Source of the DNA: Intestinicryptomonas porci
GTDB taxonomy: Bacteria; Verrucomicrobiota; Verrucomicrobiia; Opitutales; Intestinicryptomonadaceae
Reading direction: 5' to 3'
NCBI RefSeq assembly: GCF_033971905.1
Contig: NZ_JALBUT010000009.1
Span: 1 to 64,000, forward strand
Length of the DNA stretch: 64,000 bases
Part shown: positions 52,072-60,187 of the stretch, piece after piece
Layout of the letters: each line of letters opens with the position of its first letter
Position numbering within the stretch: the stretch's first letter is position 1
The notes under the pieces: model-generated
The model's database searches: none
Seen by the model: only the letters and a program-made list of their open reading frames with translations
What the model was told of the DNA's origin: nothing
Program-made: the position numbers and the translations under genes

Positions 52072-54663
52072 CTATTTGTCTTTGATGTTTAAAAGTTTTT
52101 GCCTTGCGTTTTGCACGCCTGGCAGATTATGGCTTACAATAAGCTCGTAAGCCGACACTGCGGAAGATTTTTCGCCGAGCCTCTCGAATGTCTTGGCAAG
52201 CTCCAAAAGAGTGCGGGCAATCCAATAGCGTTCATTGGGCCCAAACTCTACGCCCAAACCTTGCCCGCTCTGTCCTCCGCTTAAAAATTTGTTCGCCGAA
52301 ATCCACCATATTTCAGCCGCTTCCCTAAACCTGCCCATGCGCTCGAATGCAAAGCCCCATTTAAAAGCCGCTTCCGCTTTCGCACCCGCAGGGATGTCGG
52401 GCATCGAGTAAATTCGCTCAAACATCATCGCGGCGTCCGACTCGTGCCCCGTTTGCGCCAACATGCAGTCGCCAAGCCCCATGTTTGCGATTTTTATTTG
52501 CGGATGGCTTTCAAATTCGGAAATTATGTTTCGGTACATCGCCGCGGCGTTTGCGAAGTCGCTCATAAGCCTCAGAATTTCAGCCTGCGCGATTTTCGCG
52601 TAAAAGACTTTAGGAGACTTCGGATATTTTTCAACGAGGCGCGAAAGCAAAATCAAAGCTTCTTTGTAGTCGCTTTCAAGTCCGAGGCGACGCGAATAAG
52701 ACGCGGCGTCATAGAGCGCGACATCGGCATATTTCCCGTCGGGGAAAGTATCGGCAAGAGTTTTGCAATGCTGCAGAGCCTGTGCATAAGCACCGCGCAG
52801 GGCAAAATTTCTGGCTTCATACAAATAGGAAATCTGCGCCGCGTCAGAATCGGGATATTCTCCGCGCAGTTTTTCGTAGGCGTCAAAAGCTCCACCATTG
52901 CCGTCAAGCCTGCCAAGCGCGGCAAGAGAGCGGGCTTTTATAAGCATTGCGTTGGAAGCTATCATGTTTGCGGTTTCGGCGGAAGGCTTCAATGTTCCGA
53001 GTTTCAACATCGACAAAATGTTTTCCGACAAATCCAAACTCTTGCCAAAATCCCCCGACTCTTCCGCAAGGCGCGCTTCAAGCCAAAGCATTTTTGCGCG
53101 CAAATCCTGGTTGGCATCTCGGTTTATGACGGTATTTAAAAGATGCTCAACTCTCCTGCCCGCCTCTTTTGCCTTGCCGTTTTTGCGGAACATAGAAGAA
53201 ATGGACCATTCCGTGCGCCAAACGTCGTCGGGATTTAATGCCAAACGCGAATACGAGGAGTCGGCGAGCAAAACCGCGCTTTCAATATCGCCCAAATTCA
53301 AAAACGACTCCGCCGCGCGGGCAAACGCCCCGCCTTTCCACCGCTCAGACAAGTTCGATTCAATCAGAGCCTTGTACATCGCCCCCGCCGTATCAAAGTC
53401 GCCCTCCAAAAAATAGCAGTCTGCGGCAATGAAGCGTATGAAGTCCGACATCTTGGGATTTTTTTCAAGTCCGGACATTTCAAGCAGATAACGCGCCGCC
53501 TGCCTGTATTCGGGCTTCTTGTTTTCCCCCGAAGCGAAAGCAGACCACGCAAGCGCGCCAAAGGCGTTCACTTTGAATGCGGAAGCGGGATAGTCGCGCA
53601 ATAGGGCGTCTGCAAACTTTGCGGCGTTTTCAAAATCGTTTCTGCCGATTGCAATGTAGGAAAGCTCGAGCAAAATTCTGTCCAAAATAAGAGGGGAACC
53701 GGATTTTAAAACATCGTTTAGCATATCCGCATAAGACTGCGAATCATCGCCGAAAGACGCGCGCAAAAGATATATCGCCTGTTCGGTTACCGCGGGAGAC
53801 TTCGTGGTCTTTAAAAGAGTGCTTAAAAGAGCGCGCTTTCTTTCCTGCGAAGGCTCTATGGAAGACGAAATCAACTGCAACTCGTCTCTATCAATATCGG
53901 GCATGAGAGCGATATTCAAGGCATTTTCTACGACAGACAAGGCGTCCTGCCTGCGGTTCAGCCTGCCAAGCAAAAGGGCGTACTGCTTGGCAAACTGCAC
54001 GCCCGCATTCGTTCCCATGAAAAGGCTGGTCTTTAAAGACAATTCCGAAGCGAGCGTCTCCAAGTCTTTTACCCCCATGTCCTCCGACATCCTGCACAAG
54101 TTTATGAGGGCGTCCGCCTCGCGCTTGACAACTTCGGATTTAGCCAGCTTTTTTGCCGCTGAAAAATCGTCTGACGCACTGCGGAAATTGCCTTCGTTAA
54201 ACAAAATAGACCCTCTCGCGACATAAAACCACGCGCGAGATTTTTCTGAAAGAGCGTCCTCGGAAAGTTTTGAAACTATTTCATGCGCTCCGTAAACATC
54301 GCCAAGCTGCAAAGAGACGATTGCCTTGCGGATTAAAAATTCGGGAGAGTGCTGATTGCCAAAAAGCGGAAAAATTTTTCTCACATTCTCAAACTTGCCC
54401 TGCGCAATCAAAGAGTCCGCCAACACGAAACAAGCCTCGTCGCGCCCGCCTTCGGGAAGCGAATTTACGAGCTTTTCCGACATGTTTTCGGAAATGGCAG
54501 GCATGCCGAGCTCCAACGCGCTTCGCGCATTCTCCAACACCGCCTCCGAAGACAAAATCCGATTTTTCTGAACGTCATTTCCCTGCGGCGCGGGCATTTG
54601 CGCAAACGCGGCTGCGGCGCCCGACAAAAGCGCGACTGCAAGAAATTTTGAAAAATTAAGCAT
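52072..54663 (-). CDS. Exported tetratricopeptide-repeat protein, 863 aa
   Basis: A large helical protein with a cleavable signal (residues 1-21, FLAVALLSGAAAAFAQ). The body consists of successive TPR-like helix pairs, for example ALLRDYPASAFKVNAFGALA, DAYEKLRGEYPDSDAAQISY, LADTFPDGKYADVALYDAAS and LVEKYPKSPKVFYAKIAQAE. The YPdS-x-A spacing is that of outer-membrane-linked TPR proteins such as BamD and YbgF. It heads the exbB-exbD-TonB-like group and probably acts in the periplasm as an adaptor; substrate is unknown. Confidence 0.82.
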   Translation of the reverse strand: MLNFSKFLAVALLSGAAAAFAQMPAPQGNDVQKNRILSSEAVLENARSALELGMPAISENMSEKLVNSLPEGGRDEACFVLADSLIAQGKFENVRKIFPLFGNQHSPEFLIRKAIVSLQLGDVYGAHEIVSKLSEDALSEKSRAWFYVARGSILFNEGNFRSASDDFSAAKKLAKSEVVKREADALINLCRMSEDMGVKDLETLASELSLKTSLFMGTNAGVQFAKQYALLLGRLNRRQDALSVVENALNIALMPDIDRDELQLISSSIEPSQERKRALLSTLLKTTKSPAVTEQAIYLLRASFGDDSQSYADMLNDVLKSGSPLILDRILLELSYIAIGRNDFENAAKFADALLRDYPASAFKVNAFGALAWSAFASGENKKPEYRQAARYLLEMSGLEKNPKMSDFIRFIAADCYFLEGDFDTAGAMYKALIESNLSERWKGGAFARAAESFLNLGDIESAVLLADSSYSRLALNPDDVWRTEWSISSMFRKNGKAKEAGRRVEHLLNTVINRDANQDLRAKMLWLEARLAEESGDFGKSLDLSENILSMLKLGTLKPSAETANMIASNAMLIKARSLAALGRLDGNGGAFDAYEKLRGEYPDSDAAQISYLYEARNFALRGAYAQALQHCKTLADTFPDGKYADVALYDAASYSRRLGLESDYKEALILLSRLVEKYPKSPKVFYAKIAQAEILRLMSDFANAAAMYRNIISEFESHPQIKIANMGLGDCMLAQTGHESDAAMMFERIYSMPDIPAGAKAEAAFKWGFAFERMGRFREAAEIWWISANKFLSGGQSGQGLGVEFGPNERYWIARTLLELAKTFERLGEKSSAVSAYELIVSHNLPGVQNARQKLLNIKDK

Positions 54664-54681
54664 TTCCTATAAAATCTTATT

Positions 54682-55380
54682 TTAATTTTGTTTTTGCAAA
54701 TAAAAATCGGATATTTTTTTTATGATTTCAAAAAGCTTTGCGTCATAAATCTTCTTTGCGCGGTTTGCCGATATGGCAAATTTCACAAGGTCGATCGGCA
54801 ATGTCGGCTTTTTCAAAAATACCCCGAAAAACTTCGCAAATGAAAAAGAGCTTGCCCCCGTGTCGAAATCCATGAGCGAATTAAAAAACTCGGCAGGAAT
54901 TTTTGAATCTACTCCATCGCTTACCGCGCGCAAATGCGCAAATTTTTCCTCGCAAAACAATGGCTTGAAAAATCTCGCCTCCATCTCCACTGCCGAAAAT
55001 CCGCTTTCGCGCATCTTGGATTTCTTCTCCGAGTCCGCGACTGCCTCCACGCTTGCAATCCTGCATCGGACTGCCCCCAAAGACCGCAAAATTTCTGCAA
55101 CCCCGATATTTGCCGTTTCAAAAATGAAATCGCCCTCTTTTATGGACGGAGAGCATGAGCCGCAAAATCCACAAAGCAAAGCCAAGTCAAAAGAATGTTT
55201 TTTTTGAAAATTCTCCACCCTGTCTTGAGACGCCTTGCAGCCAATTCCCGAAACAATGCCGAAAAATTCCACGCCGCCAACGGATATTTTGGCAGTTTTG
55301 CCAAGCGCGGGGCGTTCGCCCGCCTTTTTGAAAAAAGCCCAAGCCTCAAACGTAGTTGGAAAGACTAAGAGAGCCTTCAT
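54682..55380 (-). CDS. Nucleoside phosphorylase-like protein in the squalene operon
   Basis: A 232-aa member of the PNP/MTAN superfamily: LLVFPTTFEAWAFFKKAG at the N-terminus, FFGIVSGIGCKAS, and the FSAVEMEARFF segment with the ribose-binding Met-Glu, then RAVSDGVDSK carrying the catalytic Asp. In hopanoid-making bacteria HpnG is a nucleosidase of this family that removes adenine from adenosylhopane, and the neighbours here are hpnC and hpnD/E, so an HpnG-like role is plausible. It is also shorter and more divergent than a futalosine or MTA nucleosidase, so I leave the symbol open. Confidence 0.72.
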   Translation of the reverse strand: MKALLVFPTTFEAWAFFKKAGERPALGKTAKISVGGVEFFGIVSGIGCKASQDRVENFQKKHSFDLALLCGFCGSCSPSIKEGDFIFETANIGVAEILRSLGAVRCRIASVEAVADSEKKSKMRESGFSAVEMEARFFKPLFCEEKFAHLRAVSDGVDSKIPAEFFNSLMDFDTGASSFSFAKFFGVFLKKPTLPIDLVKFAISANRAKKIYDAKLFEIIKKISDFYLQKQN

Positions 55381-55381
55381 G

Positions 55382-57526
55382 CTAAAATCCGTTTATTTTT
55401 GCGCTCGCGCTCGCGCTTTCCATCGTGCAAGGCAATCCTCCCGCCTCGAGCCAGTCTCCGCAAACGACCGCATTTGAAAAATGCCCGTTCGGGCTTGGGC
55501 GCAAAGCCTCGGCAACGCTTGTTGAAAGAATGGTGGCGTCCTTGAAAAGCGACGGCAAAAAATCGCATATTTCTATTTTCCCGAAATATTTTTCAAGCTC
55601 CGACTGCACCGCTTCCCTTATGGCTGAGGGATTGAAATCCCCGTCAAACGCGCTGACTGTTATGGAGTACACGCGCTTTTTCCCGCCCGATTTTGTCCTG
55701 TCGAAAACCCAATGGATTTGCGAATTTGCAAGCGCCACGAAATCTTCATCGAAAAGCTTTTGCGAAGTCGAAAAGTACACATTTAAAATCGGTGAGCTTT
55801 CAATGGCATTTGCCGCGTCTTTTAGCGGACATTCGGGAAGAAGCCCCGCAAGCTGTTTTCTGCCAAGCGCAAGAACGTAAAAATCGTATCCGCCCTTGGT
55901 TTCAGAACCGATTTCAAAAGACTTAACGCCTCCGCCGCCATAATTTATTTTACTTACTCTGCTTGATAAATTCACGCTTCCTCCGCAAGCTTCAATGTAC
56001 AATTTCGAGTTTTTAAAAACTATGTCGACAAGCGGAATTTCGTTTAAAATGAGAGCACTTTTGCGCACTCCCTTTAAGAGCGATTTCTTTATGCTTTTTA
56101 CAAACATGTCGGCAGACGCCGCGGAGATGTCAGTATTTTGGACGGAGACGCAAAAAGGATGCCACAAAAGATTTTTCGCCATCTCGCCTACGCGCTGTCT
56201 GTCCAAATACTCCGAAACAGTTTCGCCTTTCATCGCCCCGCCAAGCCCGAATTTTATTTTAAGGAGCATTGAAATGTTGCGCAGTGTCTTAAAACCCTTT
56301 ATGCGCGGAATTTTAAAAATGGAAAAGCGCGAACCGTTTTGCGGAAACTCATAGCAAAAAGACGTTCCATCAGGATTTAAAAAGCGCATTCTCTCGCACG
56401 GCTTTTTAAACGAGCCGTTTTTCGCCCCGATTAAATCGAGAAAGCCAAAAAAGTTTTTGTAGCACCCCATGACGGCGTGCCCGCCGTTGTCAAGCCTTCC
56501 GAATTCGGGAGTTTCTATGGCGGCTATTCTACCCCCTGCCGACGCCTTTGCCTCGAACAAATCAACTTCAAAACCCTTTAAAGACAAGTTGACTGCGGCT
56601 TCCAAACCCGCCAGCCCGCCGCCCAAAACAGCGGCTTTCCCAAAATTTGAAGGAGGCTTTTTTGAATATTTCTTGGCTCTATAAATTGCCCCGAGCGCAA
56701 GAAATATTTTTTGAAACTTCGGGATTTTTATGACATTTTCAGAAATATTAAAACCGCAAGCGCAAATCTTGTCGAGAATGCGCTCGTAAATGTCGCTCAT
56801 GATTAACGCAGGCGCAAGGGCTTTTGCATCTTCTGGCTGCAACAAATTCCGCGCCCTGTTAAAGAAATGCTTTGCCCTGAAATACATCATTTTTAAAAGC
56901 GATTTGCAGTTTTCGCCAAGCTCTGCGCTTTCAAAATCTTTCGGCTTTACCCCGAACGCCTCCATTTCAGACCGCGGAATATAGACGCGGTGCATGGTTT
57001 TCCAATCAAACACGACGTCCCTCAAAATATTCGTAAACTGCAAGGCGTAGCCCAAAGATTCGGCAAATTCCTTTGTTTTTTCATTTTTGAAGCCGAAAAT
57101 GTAAATCGATGCAAGTCCCACCGCGCTCGCTACGCCATAGCAATACTTTTTGATGTCGGCAAACGTTTCAAACGGCGAGGAATCGGTATCGCGCAAAACC
57201 CCGTCTATTATGTCGAGCAAATACTGCTTTGGAACGTCCCTTCTCATGACAACCCCTCGAAGCTGCCTTTCAAGAAGCGAAAGTTTTGACGGCTTGCCCG
57301 AATATATGTTTTCGACCTTCGTCTTCCAATCGTTCAAAGCGATGATTTTTTGCTCTGCCGACGTTGAAGAGTCGTCCGCAATATCGTCCAAGACCCTGCA
57401 ATAAGTGTAGAAAACCTCCATGTCGCGCGCCCTGTCTTTTTCCATGCAAAAAAACGCGAACGCCAAATTTGAATTTTTGCGGGCTTCGACTTGCGAATCT
57501 TCGTATGCTGAAAATCCCTCGTTCAT
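55382..57526 (-). CDS. hpnDE: Fused presqualene synthase and dehydrosqualene-type oxidase (HpnD-HpnE)
   Basis: A 714-aa two-domain protein. Residues 1-280 form a head-to-head prenyl synthase with both Asp motifs, RVLDDIADDSS near 45 and LRDVVFDWKTMHRVYIPRSE near 170, matching HpnD (presqualene diphosphate synthase). From about residue 297 an FAD-binding amine-oxidase domain begins (VLGGGLAGLEAAVNLSLKG, then ASAGGRIAAIE), matching HpnE, the hydroxysqualene dehydroxylase. The C-terminus VVCGDWLEAGGLPCTMESA closes the FAD fold. HpnC, HpnD and HpnE together make squalene from farnesyl diphosphate. Separate genes are usual, so the fusion is notable. It lies 4 bases after hpnC. Confidence 0.85.
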   Translation of the reverse strand: MNEGFSAYEDSQVEARKNSNLAFAFFCMEKDRARDMEVFYTYCRVLDDIADDSSTSAEQKIIALNDWKTKVENIYSGKPSKLSLLERQLRGVVMRRDVPKQYLLDIIDGVLRDTDSSPFETFADIKKYCYGVASAVGLASIYIFGFKNEKTKEFAESLGYALQFTNILRDVVFDWKTMHRVYIPRSEMEAFGVKPKDFESAELGENCKSLLKMMYFRAKHFFNRARNLLQPEDAKALAPALIMSDIYERILDKICACGFNISENVIKIPKFQKIFLALGAIYRAKKYSKKPPSNFGKAAVLGGGLAGLEAAVNLSLKGFEVDLFEAKASAGGRIAAIETPEFGRLDNGGHAVMGCYKNFFGFLDLIGAKNGSFKKPCERMRFLNPDGTSFCYEFPQNGSRFSIFKIPRIKGFKTLRNISMLLKIKFGLGGAMKGETVSEYLDRQRVGEMAKNLLWHPFCVSVQNTDISAASADMFVKSIKKSLLKGVRKSALILNEIPLVDIVFKNSKLYIEACGGSVNLSSRVSKINYGGGGVKSFEIGSETKGGYDFYVLALGRKQLAGLLPECPLKDAANAIESSPILNVYFSTSQKLFDEDFVALANSQIHWVFDRTKSGGKKRVYSITVSAFDGDFNPSAIREAVQSELEKYFGKIEICDFLPSLFKDATILSTSVAEALRPSPNGHFSNAVVCGDWLEAGGLPCTMESASASAKINGF

Positions 57527-57530
57527 TTTT

Positions 57531-58388
57531 TTAGAATAAAGCGGAAAGTAAAAGTTTTATCTTGTCGAATTTTGAAATTGCGGGGCGGGACTTCAAAGTG
57601 TCGAATTTTTGAGATTCTATCTTGTTTAAAATCGCCCTGCCGCCTGCAAGAGTAAGGCGTATTTCAAGACTCAGCGGGAATGGAAGGGTCTTTGGCAATT
57701 TTTCGCCTTTTTTGAAGAGTTCCTCTGTTATAATCACCTGCCTGCAAAGGCACGACCTCACGGCTTCGCTCGCCATTGGAGCAAAGAAATCCTCCTCAGT
57801 GAGCGCGCCCCACTGGTCTTGGGGAATGTAAATGCGATTCTTGGACTTGTCCACGCTCATGTCCTGCCAGAAATTTGCAAGTTGCAAAGCCGTGCATATC
57901 GCATCCGACATCTCGAAACGCTCCGCGTCCGTAAAGCCGTGCAAAATCAAGACGAGCCTGCCGACGGGATTTGCGGAACGCCTGCAATAATCGAACAGCT
58001 CTTCATAATCGGCATAGCGTTTTTTCACGACATCTTGCGCGAACGCGCTGACAAGGTCGGTAAAAAGAGAAACGGGTATGCTGAATTTTTTTATCGTGTC
58101 GGCGCACGCCATAAAAATCCAATCCCATTTGGGATTGAGCTTTTCGGGATTTTCCAACGCCAGATTAAGCTCTTTCACATAGTCGTTTAGCCATTCGACC
58201 CTCAAAGGCGAGTCCGCCGCGACCGTTTCATGATTTTCATCGGCAATGTCGTCGGCAGTTCTTGCGAATGCGTAAACCGCCGCAACATGTTTGCGGATTT
58301 TACGCGGCACCATTTTGGCGACCGGAAAATTCTCATAATGCGAATTTGCCAAAGCCTCGCATTTTTTATAAGCCGAGTTTAAATCCAT
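57531..58388 (-). CDS. hpnC: Hydroxysqualene synthase HpnC
   Basis: A 285-aa squalene/phytoene synthase-family enzyme. It has the two Asp-rich motifs YAFARTADDIADENHE near residue 43 and NFWQDMSVDKSKNRIYIP near 172, and HGFTDAERFEMSDAICTALQ between. With the next gene it fits the HpnC-HpnD-HpnE route, in which HpnC hydrolyses presqualene diphosphate to hydroxysqualene. A phytoene synthase reading is less likely given the two-synthase arrangement. First gene of the operon. Confidence 0.85.
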   Translation of the reverse strand: MDLNSAYKKCEALANSHYENFPVAKMVPRKIRKHVAAVYAFARTADDIADENHETVAADSPLRVEWLNDYVKELNLALENPEKLNPKWDWIFMACADTIKKFSIPVSLFTDLVSAFAQDVVKKRYADYEELFDYCRRSANPVGRLVLILHGFTDAERFEMSDAICTALQLANFWQDMSVDKSKNRIYIPQDQWGALTEEDFFAPMASEAVRSCLCRQVIITEELFKKGEKLPKTLPFPLSLEIRLTLAGGRAILNKIESQKFDTLKSRPAISKFDKIKLLLSALF

Positions 58389-58436
58389 ATTTCTTGAAAT
58401 ATCGCAAATCTCTTTGAAATTGTCAAATATGAAGAA

Positions 58437-60122
58437 TTAAAACCGCCGTAAAACTATTAATGTAATCCTCGTTGAAACTGCGACGGCAAGAGAGCTTGGA
58501 ATTAAAAGCACCCCGGGGCTGTTTATGTTTTCGCTTCTTAGGTTTATCGTGTCGCTATCTGGCTTGTAAACCCCGAGATACCCCGCGCCCGCGTCGGCTT
58601 CCAAATTTATGTTTATTCCCATAGCGTCCATCGCCCACCTGCGTATGTCGCCTATCCCCGCAACCTCACCCTTAGTTGTTGCACTTTTAGGCAGTGGTAA
58701 ATTCGGACGCAAGATAGGCTTGAAAACCAAAGGCTTGCTCTTATCCCCCTGCGGAATGCCGTTTTCATCCCCCAAAGCCGCACTTTCCCCGCTTTCCGCA
58801 AAATTTTTTGAATATTTTGCATTTTTTTCTTGATTTTCCGAAAAATTTTCCGATTGTTCAGAATCAGCCGAAGAAATATAAGACGGAAGGGAAGTGTCCC
58901 GCCGCGCTACCGCGCCTGCATTTTCTTCGGCTTCTTTTTTGTTTGAATAAAATGTATATACAAAATCAGGCTGTTTCTTCTTTTGGCTTTTGGTGACAAC
59001 AACAGTTAAAATCCTGTTTTTATCTTTCGGGTCTCGCATCGTATATTCTCTTTTAAAATCAGATACAATATTGACTTCCCCGTTCCTTATAATATTGCCT
59101 ATATTTAAAATTTCCTCTGCCGAAACATATCCCATTTGGCTGTTTTTGCCGTAATGCTTCAATAGAATATGGTTTACCCCATTCCGTTCCCTTGACGACC
59201 TCAAAAAAGAAATAACATTTCCCAAGTCGTCAGCTCTTAGATGGTAATATTTTTTATCCCCTCTTACAACATCGAGAACTCCTCTTTGCTCCTCATTTAA
59301 AAAACGTCCCCTTATCTCTTCTAAAAATTCAGAAATTCTATCTAACAGCTTTTGCGCTATTTTTCCTTTTTTTGGTGGCTTGTTAAAACGTTGGGTTAAT
59401 TCACCCTCGGAAAACCCTTTTTGAATATTGAGACCATTCTCTTGTTCCCTATCCATTAAAACGGCGTCGCGCAAAACCTTGCCATTGTAATCAACGTTAC
59501 TGTTCCAGTCTTCTGAAGTTTCGCTTTCTCGCTGGTCTCTAAAAGGATTAAACGGAATAAACTTGCGCTCCGCCTTCCCGTTTTCATTGCGCCAATAAAC
59601 CATGACGCCATAGTCGCCGTTATATTCATACGCAGTATCAAGGCGGTTGCCTTTTGAATCAAAATATCCCACAGCATACTTCTTGCCCCCAATGACAACA
59701 CTTGGATAAGTGATTGCGTTCTTTTCCGAATTCCTTGCAAGCTCTATGAACCAATCAAGGCTCGGAACATCTTCCTCTATACCCTGCACACCTGCCTCAG
59801 TCGCCCCTTCTTCTTCCAAATTCGCATCGTCAATCTCCGCCTCATTATTATTGGATTCCTCGACATTTTGGGCGTATGGAGCCCCCTGCAAGTCGTTTGC
59901 AAAGACTTTCTCAAAGGAAAACGCTTCGGGATCCAAGTCCGCAAGCCTAAGCTTGAAGTCGTGCGCCTCTTTTAGCATTTCAAGGGCGTGATTTGTCGCA
60001 AGCTTGCCCAAAGCCCGCTTTTCCTCACCATTAAGCTCCGCCGCAGGCTTTCCAATCTCCCTTAACGCCCTGCTTCTCGCCTCCTCGACAATCTCCCCAC
60101 GCGCCTCTGGCGTAAGAGCCAT
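58437..60122 (-). CDS. Phage-type polyvalent protein fragment with nuclease-like domain
   Basis: A 561-aa protein unlike its neighbours. Residues 1-85 are helical and charged. After an acidic linker there is a beta-rich part (VVIGGKKYAVGYFDSKGNRL). Around residues 295-415 a module (NHILLKHYGKNSQMGYVSAE, IGNIIRNGE, REYTM, DFVYTFYSNKKEAEE) resembles the barnase/EndoU-like nuclease domains of phage polyvalent and MuF-type proteins. The end (GAGYLGVYKPDSDTINLRSE) looks like the start of a zincin domain, but the expected HExxH never comes: the frame veers off after NSPGVL and stops. I read it as a truncated mobile-element gene. It sits between dxs and hpnC. Confidence 0.6.
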   Translation of the reverse strand: MALTPEARGEIVEEARSRALREIGKPAAELNGEEKRALGKLATNHALEMLKEAHDFKLRLADLDPEAFSFEKVFANDLQGAPYAQNVEESNNNEAEIDDANLEEEGATEAGVQGIEEDVPSLDWFIELARNSEKNAITYPSVVIGGKKYAVGYFDSKGNRLDTAYEYNGDYGVMVYWRNENGKAERKFIPFNPFRDQRESETSEDWNSNVDYNGKVLRDAVLMDREQENGLNIQKGFSEGELTQRFNKPPKKGKIAQKLLDRISEFLEEIRGRFLNEEQRGVLDVVRGDKKYYHLRADDLGNVISFLRSSRERNGVNHILLKHYGKNSQMGYVSAEEILNIGNIIRNGEVNIVSDFKREYTMRDPKDKNRILTVVVTKSQKKKQPDFVYTFYSNKKEAEENAGAVARRDTSLPSYISSADSEQSENFSENQEKNAKYSKNFAESGESAALGDENGIPQGDKSKPLVFKPILRPNLPLPKSATTKGEVAGIGDIRRWAMDAMGININLEADAGAGYLGVYKPDSDTINLRSENINSPGVLLIPSSLAVAVSTRITLIVLRRF

Positions 60123-60131
60123 TTCTTACAC

Positions 60132-60162
60132 AAAAAAAGCCTTCCCCGATTAGGAAAAGCTT
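60132..60162 (-). terminator. Weak intrinsic terminator after dxs
   Basis: Stem AAGC/GCTT plus TTCC/GGAA (60137-60140/60159-60162 and 60142-60145/60153-60156) with an internal bulge. On the - strand it is followed by seven T (complement of 60132-60138). It would end dxs transcription before the phage-type gene. Confidence 0.5.
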
Positions 60163-60187
60163 TTATTGCTTCATATAAAAACTTAGG

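Noticed and set aside
58440..58485. A stretch ending in CCTCGTTGAAAC that recalls the 3' end of CRISPR repeats
   Set aside because: Only one copy occurs, with no spacing pattern and no cas gene in the window; it also lies inside the 3' end of an open reading frame.
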